NCBI RefSeq assembly: GCF_907164915.1
Contig: NC_061869.1
Span: forward strand, 37,200,840 to 37,264,839
Reading direction: 5' to 3'
DNA: 64,000 bases
Origin: Impatiens glandulifera
Lineage: Eukaryota; Streptophyta; Magnoliopsida; Ericales; Balsaminaceae
Below the pieces are notes generated by a model. It was given only the letters and a program-made list of their open reading frames with translations, did no database searches and was not told the DNA's origin. The position numbers were made by a program, and so were the translations under genes. This document shows positions 1-12,032 of this stretch, piece after piece; positions within the stretch are counted from its first letter, which is position 1; every line of letters begins with the position of its first letter.

Positions 1-1375
1 CACGTTTAACACATTTTGACACCTTTTTTTATTAAATGTTTTTGGCATGTTTCACATGTTTTTAACACGTTTTTGACACTTTTGACACGTTTTTCACGAT
101 TATGACACATTTTGACAAGTTTAACATGTTTTCACGATAAAGACATTTTTGACACATTTAATATGTTTTTAACATTTCTAACAAGTTTTTTCACACATTT
201 TCACGTTTTTGGCATGTTTAACACGTTTTGACACGTTTAACACGTTTTGGCACGTTTTGACACGTTTAACATGCTTTCCACATTTTTGTCATGTTTTGTC
301 ACGTTAAATACGTTTTTCACGTTAAACACATTTTTGACACGTTTTTCACGTTTTTGACACGTTTAATACATTTTTCACACGTTTAACCTATTCAACACGT
401 TTTGACACGTTTAACACGTTTTTAGCACATTTAACACATTTTTGACACGTTGAATAAGTTTTTTTTTATGTTTTTAGAATGTTTAACACGTTTAAAATGT
501 TTTTAACACATTTGACACATTTTTCTCGATTAAGACACATTTAACACATTTTGACATGTTTTTCATGTTTTTGGCACGTTTAACACGCTTTGACACGTTT
601 ACATGTTTTTCATGTTTTTAATATTCTTTACACGTTTAACACGTTTTTAACATGTTTAACACGTTTTTCAAGTTTTTGGCATGTTTAACACGTTTGATAT
701 GTTTTCCACATTTCCATGTTTTTGGCACGTTTTATACGTTTAACATGTTTCTCACATTTTTTACATGTTTAATACGCTTTTCACACGTTTAACGTGTCAA
801 AACGTGAAAATTATTTTAAACGTGCCAAAAACGTGAAAAACATGTTAAACATACCAAAAACATGTTAAATTGGCCAAAATATGTTAAAACTTGTTAAAAC
901 GTGTTAACGTGCAAAAAACATGTTAAACATGTCAAAAATATGTTAAATGTGTAAAAACATGTTAAAATGTCAAAAACGCGTTAAACGTTCCAAGAACATG
1001 CCAAAACGTGAAAAATGTGTTAAATATATCAAAAACGTATTAAACATGTTAACATATCAAAAACGTGTTAAAGATGCCAAAAACGTAAAAATCGTGTTAA
1101 ATTTATGAAAAACATGTTAACGTGTTAAATATATCAAAAACGTGTTAAATGTGCCAAAGACGTGAAAAACGTGTTTAACGTATTAAATATGTCAAAATCG
1201 TGTTAAAAGTGATAAAAACGTGAAAAACGTGTTATTAGTGTGAAAACGTGTTAAACATATCAAAAACATGTTAAACGTTCAAAAACGTGAAAACGTGTTA
1301 TAAGTGTGAAAACGTGTTAAAAATATTTAAAACGCGTTAAACGTGTGAAAAACACAAATGTCAAAAACGTGTTTG
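1..1375. repeat. Degenerate ACGT-core array forming a large inverted repeat
   Basis: Bases 1-789 are built from variants of CACGTTTAACACGTTTTTGA. Bases 791-1375 are built from the complementary variants of AAAACGTGTTAAACGTGTC. The flip is sharp: ACACGTT at 783-789, one T, then AACGTGT at 791-797. Unit length is loose, about 10-11 bases and multiples. The same unit recurs in one orientation at about 8430-8760 and 51690-52020 inside related elements. Confidence 0.85.
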
Positions 1376-1573
1376 ACTTAAAGTTGGAAGGTGATTGGTT
1401 TATATTGGATTAATAATAGAGAATTAAATTAAATTTATATAATTTGGGTAACCCTAACCAAACTCAAATTAAACCCAACCCATACTCAACCCAACACAAA
1501 TTAACCAACCCAAATTAATATTTTGGGTTTGGGTTGAGGTTCGGTTTGGGTAAACCCAAATTATGCTCACCCC
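1..1573. mobile_element. Non-autonomous hAT-like element, right part (left end outside window)
   Basis: The stretch ends at 1573 with TGCTCACCCCTA, the same terminus as the elements at 7925-8889 and 51227-52146. Just inside this end lie ACCCAACCC and GGGTTTGGGT subterminal repeats in both orientations. The following 8 bases, gttattag, are shared with copy B at 46782-46789, where no element precedes them. This fits an insertion with an 8-bp hAT-type target duplication, but the left end is not visible. There is no coding capacity. Family assignment rests on terminus and repeat content and is an inference. Confidence 0.55.
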
Positions 1574-2325
1574 TAGTTATTAGTAGTAAAATGGCCAAAA
1601 TTTTCTTGGCATTTCTACATATATCATTTGATTTTCTAGAATTTGATTTGCTTTAGAATCCTGCAACACATCATTTTCATCAACAAATGTACATTTAATT
1701 AAATTTTCTTTCAACTGTTTAGATACATACAAGAGGTTATATCTAAAATCCAATGCTAGCATCACATTTTTAGGATTACTTTAGGCCTTGACAAAACCAT
1801 TTTCATTTCCTTGATCAATTAATTGATCCATAGAATAGAAATAGTCTTACTACTTCGTTTCTTTTATATTAAACATCAAATTTTAGTTTCAACATATATG
1901 ATTAATAATAGCACTAAAAAATAAACCATGTGCTTTGATTTAGTTTTCTTTTTTAAAATTGTTTAAGCTCATGCTATATGATTTGCAATTATATATGATA
2001 TATACATTTAGAAATACATTAAGAGTGGCTGCCATTGTTCTTCATGGTTTTCTAGTATGATTTGAACAGATCAAAAACCTCTATTGAAGTATCTGTTCCT
2101 TCATGATCCATTGGAGCACTTACTGCCATGCCCACTATTTAGGGTATCCATTGTTTAAAGCAATCTTCTTTGTAATGCCCATTCATATTACAATCTTTAT
2201 ATATTGCATTTTCCTTCTTTTCAATAACAGTTTGCTTGACATCATTAACAATACATACCTTCTTAGTAGAATCAATTGCATCATTCACATTCTTAACAAA
2301 TTGTGAATTCTGATAGATCATGTTC
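1574..2325 (-). pseudogene. Ty1/copia gag zinc knuckle and protease-region remnant (copy A)
   Basis: On the minus strand, 2139-2321 encodes a gag end with a CCHC knuckle (DCNMNGHYKEDC, first Cys lost). Nearer the left, 1580-1765 encodes ALDFRYNLLYVSKQLKENL, the post-protease segment of copia polyproteins that normally reads LxVSKL. Integrase and everything downstream are missing because the element at 1-1573 interrupts the copy. In copy B the same pieces (46781-47495) continue into a hinge and reverse transcriptase. Stops and frameshifts make it non-functional. Confidence 0.75.
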
Positions 2326-4720
2326 AGGCTCGGTGGGAGGGAGGATGCAGCTGCTGTTGCATAGAGTTACCTTGACCCATACCTAAAATTTTCTAATTAT
2401 TTAAATAATTTTTTTAAATTTATGATCTAGTTAAATAATCTTACTCAATGTGTTTTAATCTAATTGTTAATTTATTACTTAAAGAATTTAGAAATTAGTT
2501 TATGAATGGAGAATGTCTAATATATTAATGTATTAAGTTTAATTGTATGATTTTATAAATTATTAATAATATTAAATTTTAATATTTAATATATTAGGTT
2601 TAAATGATGAAGAAGAATAATGATAAGTATGAGTAAGATTTCTTGGTTGTAAAAGAAATACCTAGAAACAAATTGAGACATTGAAAAAGTGCAAAAAAAA
2701 AAAATTAAAGTTCTTTACTTTAAAGCTGAAAATGATAATTAAGTAGAAGAGAAGTTTTAGAACAATTTTAATTTTTACTATTGTAAACACTCTTTTCTTT
2801 TTATATCAATTTTATAATTTTAAAATAAATTTATAAATTGATTGTAAAAATTAAAATAAATAATTATTTTAAAAATAATGTTATACTAATCAAATTTTAA
2901 AATAATAAAATTATAAATTACTTAAAATAAAATTTAAAAGTACATAAATAAATTAGATGAATATACTAAATTAAATGCATCTATTATTAATATTGTTTAT
3001 GTAAAAGAAAAAAAAAGATGGTTGACCGTGTCACCGCAAGAAACCAACCATGACCAGACAGGAAATGCGCACAAGGGTAAGTCAACTGAGCAGGCGGAAT
3101 GCTCGTCGCCAGCATGAACGCGCCTGCAATTAAAAATGATTGGGAAAAAGACTTTTGTACATTTTTTAAAATAGTTTTATGATGCCACTTTAGAATTAAG
3201 GTATCAATCTCAGGATTGATATCAATCAATCATTGCACTACAATTGAGATTGAGAGAGGATAAATGATATTCTGATCCAATTTAAAAAATATATAATTTG
3301 TGCATTGAAGTTAAAGTTTTGAGAAATTAGATAGGGACAATGAAGTTAAATTTGGCAACTATTGGCGGAATTGAAATACTATTAACCCTGTTTTTATTGG
3401 CAATGTTTTGGACTATGAACAAACTTCAAATAATTATAATTAGCATAAATAGATTGGAGGTCCAATAGTTTGTTTTTAAGGTCAAATAAAATTAGGTAAC
3501 TCTGAACAAAATACAAAAGAATAAATAATAATTTACAAGGTTGTCAAAATAACTTAAAGAGAAAAAAAAATGATATGATTTTGAGGAAATGGGTATGTTT
3601 TTTTTATTATTTATAAAAAGACTTAAAATGATATTAATATATATAAATAAAATAAAATTTTAAAATATAAATTATTTTAATATTTAGTTCATGAATTGAT
3701 TGATTTAATGGGTGAGAAAAGAGTGAAGTGATGTTTGATTTTTTTTAATTATTTGAAGAACTTAAAATAGAATTATGCTTAAGTTTAGAAATGCAAATAG
3801 ATTGATGGTGATGGTGATGGTGATGGTATGATAAATTGTTTGTTGACATGGATGCACAAAAGAATAAAAACTTCAATATATATTTAGTTAAGTAGATATT
3901 TACCTTGCCATGAGCTAGATTGAGAAAAGATCTAGTAATTCTTTCAATCTCTTTGTGATCTCTTAATGTGATGGAGATGAAGGGAAATTAGGCACTTAAT
4001 CCTTCAATTATTGGCAATGATATTTTATAATTTCATCTTCAACTCAAATCATTGTTGCTGTTGCTGTTAAGTCTACTGCATCTTTGAATGACCAGTTTAA
4101 ATACTAAAATGATAGGCATTGATGAGTACTAACAATGATTAGTAAAATGTGAAAAATTCAATTTATTAAAAAATTATACTCATGATAGAACTTGAAGTAT
4201 TTAAAGAAATTAAAATTATTAAGAAGCATAAGAGCTTATATTAATTAAGTTTAAACTTAACTAATATTTATTATTATTTTTATCTAACATTTATGAATGT
4301 ATTGTCACGAATGCAAATGCGATTCAAAACTATCAATCATTTGATGCGATTCTTGAGACATTTGGATACACTCGAATTTGGGGTAAGAAGGGGCCGAACA
4401 AATAAACATAAGCGGCCAGATGTGGCATAGAAGTATGCTTCGACGAGCTTTGTTCCGAGCTATGGGCGATAATCTGCTCTAAGATTCTTGAGTTTCTGAA
4501 TTTCAGACTTTGGATTGATCAATCATCTCGCACAACATGCATGATGCTAGATGTCTGTCAGCTTGAAGCTTTGGAGTTGTTTGTTTTCTACCACAAACTC
4601 CAACCATCAATATGCATGAGCAAATCTTTCTAAGTTAAATTAACATTTTATTTAGTTATTAACTTTTTAATAATAATTTTTTAAACTACATAAATTAGAG
4701 ATAGTTGAAAGTATAACTAC
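2326..4720. other. AT-rich stretch without genes (copy A of duplication)
   Basis: No coding signal on either strand. It aligns throughout with 47496-49980 of copy B. A less AT-rich island at 3020-3130 is also shared and lies next to the copy B MITE site. A run of about 50 bases at 2327-2377 and about 60 bases near 4360-4420 are absent from copy B. A short ATGGTG tract occurs near 3803-3827. Confidence 0.6.
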
Positions 4721-4780
4721 TTTTAAGCAGTGGCGGACTCACAAGGTTCTTTGGGGCGGGCTCCCACAACCTTAAAATAA

Positions 4781-4908
<128 letters not shown>

Positions 4909-5690
4909 TTGATAGGTAACTTTTATTTCAATTGGCTTTTATAATATAACTTTTTATTATTTTTTTTAATATACAAATATTTATAATAATACATAAATTT
5001 TAATACAAATATTTTTAATATACAAATATTTATAATAATACAATTTTTATTTATTATATTTTATAATATAATTTATATCTATATAATTTATCTATAAACT
5101 AATTCATAATTATATTATTTTAATTTTAAATATAATTTTATTAAAATAATTATTATTAATATTTTATTTTATACTAACAATATTTTCTAATATATAAATA
5201 TTTATAATAATACATAAATTTTAATTAATATATAAATAAGATTTATTTATATAAATAAAGTATAAAAAATTATATATAAAATAATATAAATCATATAATA
5301 ATATTATTTATTTTAAAATTATATAATAATTACACATTATTTTTTATTTATTTCAATATAATTAATAATACAAATTACTTATAAGGATAAAATATAAAAA
5401 TTAAAATAATAATATTGTTTTATATTTCTTAATTTTAAACTATTTCAAAATTTTATAAGAAAATATAAATTAATATTAATAAACAAGTTAAAATAGTTAC
5501 ATTGTTTTGATTCGGTATCTCGAATGTTTATTCACTTGATAAGATGTGTTTATCACGTTTTTGTATTTTTGTTCTTAGTTATATTATTTATTTTATTTTT
5601 ATATTCTCATAAAACTAAGCTGAAATCTATTAAATTAGATTTTCATATTTTTTTATATAGTTAGTGTTTTATGAATTTGTTTTTGTGTTG

Positions 5691-6634
5691 CATTTGATGA
5701 AAATTTTATTGGGAATTACAAGTGAATTGTCACTTTTGCCTACAAAGAGGAGATCAAAATATAGTTCAAGCCATGTCATTGATTGCGAGTTCGAAAAATC
5801 AATTACAAAAATTTAGAGAAGATGGATGACATGATATTTTGGAACAAGTTAAATTTTTTTGTCAATTACACTCTATTTCAATACTTGATATGAATGAGCA
5901 TATGATAATTGATAGCAATGGTAGGCGGAGAGGAAAAGGGAAACTCATCACTAATCTTCATCATTATCGTGTGGAAATCTTTTGTCAAGTATAATAAAAA
6001 TTATTTCTTATCTATTAATAATTATTATTTCTTATCTATTAATAGTTATTATTTATTATTTAATGCTCGGTTGTTGACTTGATTATGCAAGAAATGAATA
6101 ATCGTTTTTCAGAAGTTAATACAGAATTACTTGGCTGCATATCATGTCTTCATCCTAGAAATTCATTCTCCCAATTTAATATTCGTAAACTCATTCGTCT
6201 TGCTAAAATTTATCCCGAAGATTTCACTGGCAGTGATTATTTATTTTTTGAAACAACAACTTCGGGCTTACGTATTTAATTTGCGGGATGATCCTCAATT
6301 TTCTTAAATTGAAGATTTGGAAATTCTTGCTCAGAAATTGGTTGCAACAGAAAAATATATAGTCTTTCCATTAGTTTATCGATTGATAGAGTTGGTTTTA
6401 GTTTTACTAGTTGCAACTGCATCCGTTGAAAGAATTTTTTCTGCAATGAAGACCGTGAAGACTGATTTACGTAATCGAATGGGAGATAAATGGATGAATG
6501 ATAGTTTAGTTGTATATGTTGAGAAAAATATTTTCTCAATAATTGAAAATGAACCAATATTGCAATATTTTCAACAAATGGAATCTCGTAGAATAAATTT
6601 GTCTTTTTTTGTACTAATTCATGGACAAGAATAA
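5691..6634 (+). pseudogene. hAT transposase C-terminal part (ZMYM1/TTF-like), broken
   Basis: Segment 1 (about 5697-5991) encodes LLGITSELS, then after a frameshift LQRGDQNIVQAMSLIAS and NLHHYRVEIFCQ, typical of plant TTF-type hAT transposases. It holds an in-frame stop. A probable intron starts at GTATAATAAA near 5990; its acceptor is not a clean AG. Segment 2 (about 6070-6634) encodes LIMQEMNNRFSEVNTELL, a frameshift near 6254, then the hAT dimerisation domain with LLVATASVERIFSAMKTVK and LRNRMGDKWMNDSLVVYVE. The ribonuclease-H-like catalytic N-terminal part is absent. The dimerisation block is the best preserved piece. Not functional. Confidence 0.85.
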
Positions 6635-6804
6635 TTTAGTAATTGTGTTTAATAGTATTTTGTAATTGTGTTTGTTAGTATTTTTATGCAATTATCGAGT
6701 AAAATTTTAATTAGAAAATCCATTTATTTGATCGCCAAAAAATGCTACGTTACTATGTATTGGGCTCCCCAGAAAATATTTTTGGGTCCGCCATTATTTT
6801 CAAG

Positions 6805-7559
6805 GTATGTTTATTATTAGTCAAATTTTGTTTTTATCCATAATATATAACATAATGAAATTTTTGGTATATAAAAATTATATATATATTATACCAAAAT
6901 TTCGATATAATAAATTACCATGTGTTCACCATTATTATTTTTAATTTTTATTTTTATTTAATAGTTATATAGAAAATAAAAGATATATTCACATCTAATA
7001 TATATATATATATATATACTATTATTTTATTTTTTTATTTATTATAATAAAAATTTATTATAAAATAAATTATAAAGATAATCCATATATAATTTGTCTT
7101 AATTTCGATCATCTTCAAATTTGGATTTTTTTTCTTACAATAATTTAAGCCCCTCATAATTTAAATTTTACAATTTTTTACATTATGTAGAGTATCTTCA
7201 CCCTCATTTTTAATGACTGAATTAATATTAAAAAAATATTACTATTAAAAAAAATCTATATATAGACAAACATCCATTTGTAACTTTTATTTATAAAATT
7301 TGAAAAGAAATAAAAATATTAGAATTTTAGTATTTTAGTTCTATACCTATCTTGAAAAATCTTGAATTAGCAAAAAGTAATTATAAATAAATTTATTAAC
7401 TTAATCAAAATTTAATATTTTACATGAGAGGACCTTAATTGTCATAAAAAGTTTTTTCTTTTTTTGGTTGAGTGGAAAGGGAAGAATGTGCGGGGAGGTT
7501 AATTTTTTTCATATGTTATATCACTATTTATTATGTTTATGGATTCAAATTTTACTAAA
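6805..7559. other. AT-rich stretch without genes
   Basis: No coding signal. It aligns with 49991-50880 in copy B apart from AT microsatellite expansion there. Confidence 0.6.
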
Positions 7560-7561
7560 TA

Positions 7562-7609
<48 letters not shown>
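7560..7609. repeat. (ATT)n microsatellite
   Basis: About 16 ATT/TTA units at 7560-7609. They create an artificial poly-isoleucine start to the reading frame beginning at 7533. Confidence 0.95.
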
Positions 7610-7920
7610 GTATTTTGGGTACACGGTGAGGCCTCACCCTGATGGTAAGTCGAAATACTTCATTGTTTGTGCCAAAAGTGGTAGGAAAACATCAATGTCC
7701 AAAAATATTTTACAGTCTAGTCATACAAACTAAGACAAATTATAAAGTTAAGATTAATGTTGTTGTTTAGATTAAAAAAGAATTTGAACATAACCATACA
7801 TTAAGTCCTAGGAAGACGCGGCATCTTAGATCCTACAAAGTAATAGACTCAAATACAAAGAGAAAATTAAAATTAAAAGATGAAGCTGAAATAACTTTGC
7901 CCAAAAGTTGTTAGTCGTGT
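7609..7920 (+). pseudogene. FAR1-type DNA-binding domain remnant (copy A)
   Basis: The plus strand encodes KSKYFIVCAKSGRKTSMSKN, then after a frameshift and stop EFEHNHTLSPRKTRHLRSYK and IDSNTKRKLKLKDEAE. This is the order of the FAR1/FRS N-terminal zinc-finger-like domain: the cysteine block, then the H-N-H stretch. The continuation VVEAERYHKLSFD lies at 8892-8935, beyond an inserted hAT-like element. Since FAR1 domains come from Mutator-like transposases, this may be an old MULE/FRS copy or a gene fragment. Multiple stops rule out a working gene. Confidence 0.75.
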
Positions 7921-7924
7921 GTAG

Positions 7925-8889
7925 GAATGAGCATATCTTGGGTTGAGCCAAACCCAACCCTAACCCAAAATATTAATTTGGGTATTTTCCCAAAAAAATA
8001 TTAATTTGGGTAAGTTAATTTGGTTTGTGTTGGGTTGAGTTTGAGTTGGGTAAGGGTTACCAAAATTACCAAAATAAAATAAATTTCATTATTTTTTTTA
8101 TTTAATTAGTCAACACAATTCACGCTTTTCTTACTCACTATATTGTTATTTGACCTCCTCATTATTTAGCAAAGAGAAATACTTGGTGGAACCTACATTC
8201 AAGTGGGGATACAAAATTATTTTTTTTTAAACTTATTAATAATATATTTATTGTATACAGTTTAATAATAAAAAAAAATAGTTCACAACTGTTAAAACAT
8301 ATAAACAATCAATAACCCATCTCTTTAATATCTAGTTTGGTTTTAAAAATAAATAAAGTTTACCATAATCAAGGCATTGTTTATTCATTCCACCTATTAT
8401 TTTATCGATTAATTTATTAATTAAAATATTAAACGGATAAAAAATGTATTAAACATTTCATAAACGTGTTAAACAAATAAAAAAACGTGTTAATGTGTCA
8501 AAAGTGTGTTAAACAGACCACAAACATATTAAATGGGTCAACGACATATTAAACAGATCAAAATAAATTAAGCATTTGTTAAACGAGTTAAAACGTGACA
8601 AATATTGGTTAAATGAGTTAAAAAAAAGTGTTGATCAAGTCAAAATCGTATTAAACGGGAAAAAAATCAAATAATTGTTAAACGGTAAAAAATGTGTTAA
8701 ACATGTCAAAAATATCTTAAACGAGTCAACAACGTAATAAATATGTTAAAACACTAAAATTTAGTTTGGGCCACCCAACCCATATTAATTAATGAATAAT
8801 ATAAGTTAGATAAATGGTTGATTAAATTTAATTTGGGTTAAATAAGAGTGGGATAATACAAGTTGAGTCTACCCATTTGCTCACCCCTA
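7925..8889. mobile_element. Non-autonomous hAT-like element inside the FAR1 remnant (copy A)
   Basis: Left end GAATGAGCATATC (a few bases shorter than the copy B end TAGAAGTGAGCA), right end TTTGCTCACCCCTA. Flanks are gtgtgtag (7917-7924) and atttgtag (8890-8897), a diverged 8-bp target duplication. Subterminal CCAAACCCAACCC and GGGTTGGG repeats flank a core with an ACGT-rich array at about 8430-8760. It contains no reading frame. Copy B carries it at the same site, so it predates the duplication. Confidence 0.75.
8430..8760. repeat. Degenerate AAACGTGTTAA-type array
   Basis: Repeated variants of gtgttaaac, caaaaacgt and attaaacgg, like the second half of 1-1375 but in a single orientation and more diverged. 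Confidence 0.7.
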
Positions 8890-8897
8890 ATTTGTAG

Positions 8898-9829
8898 TGG
8901 AAGCTGAAAGGTATCATAAACTGTCTTTTGATGATAGAACAAATAGAAAACCAACGTTGAATAAGGCAATATCCAGCGCTGAATAAGGCCATATCAAGTG
9001 TTGAAGTTAGTCATATCCATCGTTATACTTTTTTTCCGATGAGAGAACATGTAGATATCCAACACTGAATAAGATCATATCCATTGCTGAATAATGCCAT
9101 ATCCAGCGTTAAAAAATATAACTAAAAATTGGATTATTAAATTTTACTAAAACTTTCCTTATAAATAATAACTACAAATACGATTATTAAACTAAAACTT
9201 TCATTTTTATAAATAATAACATACATTTGTATTAAATCTCTATAAATTTGTGTTAAATGTTCATATATACAATTGTGTCAAATTTCTATACATTTGTGTC
9301 AAATGTTCATCTATACAATTGTGTCAATTTTCTAAACATTTATTCGTTTGTTAAACTCCTTGTATAAGTCACTAGTTTTTTAAGCAATAAGCTCCTATAA
9401 GTGTTGAGATCTAACTTTAGAATCGTCGTACTGTATTTGATCATAAGCATCTCAATTATTCTCTTCGCCTTAAAAAAAAAGTCTCGGCAAGTTAGTATAG
9501 AGAATTCTCAAACAATGAAACATGTTAAAACTATAAAACTTGCATTTTTTCTGTAAGATCACAATGTCATTATGTTTCATCTCCTACATAGGTCTCCATG
9601 TGTCTAATTCGGTAAATTTTAAAATCTGTTTTATTCTTAAGTGATTGACATGGAAATGTTAAAACTCTAAACGAGAATTGAGCTATTAAAGCGACAATTG
9701 GTGAGTCAATTCTTTCCATGAAATCCAATAATGTGCGCTTCTGTTTTACCAAATCAAGAAAAACTATAAGCATGGAAGGAGATTATTTGGCAATGGAACC
9801 GTTCATATTTATATTTTAGCTTTTCCCCT
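8898..9829. other. Non-coding stretch with short degenerate repeats
   Basis: 8935-9115 holds about five variants of CTGAATAAGGCCATATCCA. 9220-9350 has repeated atttgtgttaaatgttcat units. The minus strand 9570-9773 has a 67-codon reading frame (FLDLVKQKRTLLDFMERID) that I do not recognise and that has substitutions in copy B. No gene is called. Confidence 0.5.
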
Positions 9830-10510
9830 ACTTGTTTCCTAAAATCCGTTACATCGGCTTTTAGGATAGGATCAAGGTTTTCTTAATTTCTCAAAATATT
9901 TTCTCTTTATTTTGAGTAAAGGATTGGAGGTTTTATTTATTTAAGTAAGAATGGGCCTACAAACATGCATATTGCTTACGTATCTTCCCTCCTTTATTTT
10001 TATGCTGAGAAGAATTAGGTCTATCGTAGTTTGACATGAGTCATCTATCCATTGTGTAAGTTTTATAAAACTTGGTATTGGATTCAATTGAAATAAGATT
10101 CTTTCAAGGTCGAGCTTAGAACTGTTTTGCGCGTCGAGATTGCTAGGTTCAATAAATTCTTTGTCTTCTATAGTAGATAGGCGGACAGTTCCTACTAAGA
10201 AGATTTTCTTTATTAGGAAAGGTCCTTTCTATTAGGGATGAAATTTTCCCTTGGGTTCTAGAAGTTCATGGGTTCGTTTGAGAACCAGATCACCTTCTTT
10301 GAGATTTTTGGGTTTTACCTTTCTATTGAAGGTATCTGACATTTGTTTTTAATAGGCTTGGGTTTTACATAAGCCTTTAACCTCTTATTCTCTATTAACG
10401 TTAGTTGATCACATCGAGATTTGAGTTAGTCTTCTTGAATGACTTGGCTTCTAAGAGTATTCTTAGAGTTGAAATCTCGATTCTGATGAGTTGTACGACG
10501 TAAATATCGT
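9830..10510 (-). pseudogene. Gypsy (Tat-like) unit 1: 3' end and integrase C-terminus (copy A)
   Basis: Read on the minus strand, about 10130-10420 encodes KVKPKNLKEGDLVLKRTHE and WKGPFLIKK with stops. This is the integrase C-terminal segment usual in gypsy polyproteins (KVKPRxxxxGDLVL...GPF). Downstream of it (9830-10130) is a 3' non-coding part shared by three tandem units. It is interrupted at 10511 by a solo LTR and resumes at 12033. Confidence 0.75.
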
Positions 10511-11479
10511 TGTTGAGATCGGGATCGCCGAAGGAGACAAGGGTCTCGCAACATTGAACGCTTACACACACCGTTCAATAATAACCCTATTATAGGTTGA
10601 TTATCTCGTCTTCACTCTACACAAACCGTCACAAACTCTTGACAAAGTCAAGTGCATAACTGTCTGTTTAGATTTGAAGAAACAGATGATCAACAGAAAT
10701 AATGAGATAACGAAGAACACACAACACAAGACATAGGTTTTATGAATGTTCTGAGATAAAAGCTCATACGTCACCCCTTCTTCAAATCTATTCACTAGAA
10801 TAGATTAGAATATCCTTTAAGAATGATATTCACTAGAATATTTGATCTATTTACAACACGTACACAGACTCAGTCAAACAACCAATGCTTAGTTACTACC
10901 TGTTTTTGACATTTCAATATACTCACTCTGTTGAACATAAATGAATTATGTTAACTTACAATGCTCACCACTCACACAGAATAGTTAGTATTATAATACA
11001 ATTGAGATTATAACACTCTTTGAGAACTTGTAAGTTTCGAATGTTTGAGCGATTTGATAGTAAAGGTTGAAGGTGTTGAAAAAGGTGCTGAAGCAGATTG
11101 ACTTCTGTTTTCTTAAGTAGGCAAATATATCAACAGATATATTTGCAACTTCAATGGCTATATCTGCTTCATAAGATCACTGTCTTCACTTTGATTGGTT
11201 GAGGTTCAGGATGGTACAACATATGGGATATTCTTTGAACTTATCTGTACTTTGGATAATAGTAAGCCAAATTCCTTTTAATGCGATTTCAATCTTCAAG
11301 TAATTGTATAATTCAGACTGTTTGATCTAATTCTGCTAGAGTGAGAAGAAATCAGTCTTTGCACTTAAATGGAAAAGATTATTTGGGGAGTGTAAAGCTG
11401 ACGTCTAATATTTTAGGAAATATCCATGTGTATATATTCCTCAGGTTGACTAATTATGGAGATTGTGAATTATCGGATG

Positions 11480-11665
11480 CCGAAATGTGGAATGCTGAAA
11501 TATGGAAAACCAGAATGGGAAGCCGATCTTGAAAAACCAGAATGGGAAGTCGATCTTGGAAAGCCAGAATGGAAAGCCGATCTTGGAAAACCGGAATGAG
11601 AAGCCAATCTTGGAAAACCGGAATGGGAAGCCGTTATTGGAAAACTGGAATGGGGAGCCGATCTT
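11480..11665. repeat. 27-bp minisatellite in the LTR
   Basis: Six to seven units of about 27 bases built around AATGGGAAGCCGATCTTGG. Because 27 is divisible by three, several frames stay open with periodic peptides (ENQNGKPIL; FPFRFSKIG). These reading frames are artefacts. Confidence 0.9.
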
Positions 11666-11699
11666 TCCCAAAAGCCGATTTGTACCGGGAGTAGAAATG

Positions 11700-11940
11700 C
11701 TCCGGAAACTGATATTGCCAACTACCGATATCCTCTAGAAGCCGATTTTGTCCAGCTACCGATATCCTTCGGAAATCGATATTGCCAACTTTCGATATCC
11801 TCTAGAAGCTAATTTTGGCCAACTGCCGATATCCTCCAGAAGCCGATTTTGGTCAACTACCGATATCCTCTAGAAGCCAATTTTGACCAACTACCGATAT
11901 CCTCCCGAAGCCGATTTTGGCCAACTGTCGATATCCTCCA
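11700..11940. repeat. Second minisatellite in the LTR (about 33-37 bp)
   Basis: About seven units of CCGATATCCTCTAGAAGCC plus TTTTGGCCAACT. Every unit carries the EcoRV-like palindrome GATATC. Unit length varies. Confidence 0.9.
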
Positions 11941-12032
11941 ATTTGCAAATAATTATTTTCTCACAATTAAATTATTATTTAAACAGTTAATTAGTATTAC
12001 TACTTAATTAACTATTTTTACTTATCAACCGT

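Larger units (their letters stand above)
10511..12027 (-). mobile_element. Solo LTR of a copia-type element (copy A)
   Basis: The insertion begins TGTTGAGATC and ends CTTATCA, with flanks atcgt (10506-10510) and accgt (12028-12032), a 5-bp target duplication with one change. The uninterrupted site is visible in the tandem gypsy unit at about 13277-13281 (ataccgtaaac). Part of it (near 10735-10780), reverse-complemented, matches a block shared by the copia LTRs in this window (atccataaaact, then the gtgacgta block). It therefore sits in minus orientation. Length is 1517 bp. No internal region, so it is a solo LTR. Copy B has it too (53804-55329). Confidence 0.85.

Noticed and set aside
1440..1565. 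Interstitial telomere repeat (ACCCTAACCC, GGGTTTGGG)
   Set aside because: Units are ACCCAACCC-type and irregular, occur at the ends of hAT-like elements, and never form a run of TTTAGGG.
7533..7608. Poly-isoleucine N-terminus as part of a FAR1-like protein
   Set aside because: It is an ATT microsatellite; the FAR1 similarity begins only after it.
11450..11738. Overlapping proteins with Phe/Ser/Ile or Asn/Gly/Lys repeats
   Set aside because: Frames stay open on both strands only because the minisatellite period is 27; they lie in a solo LTR.
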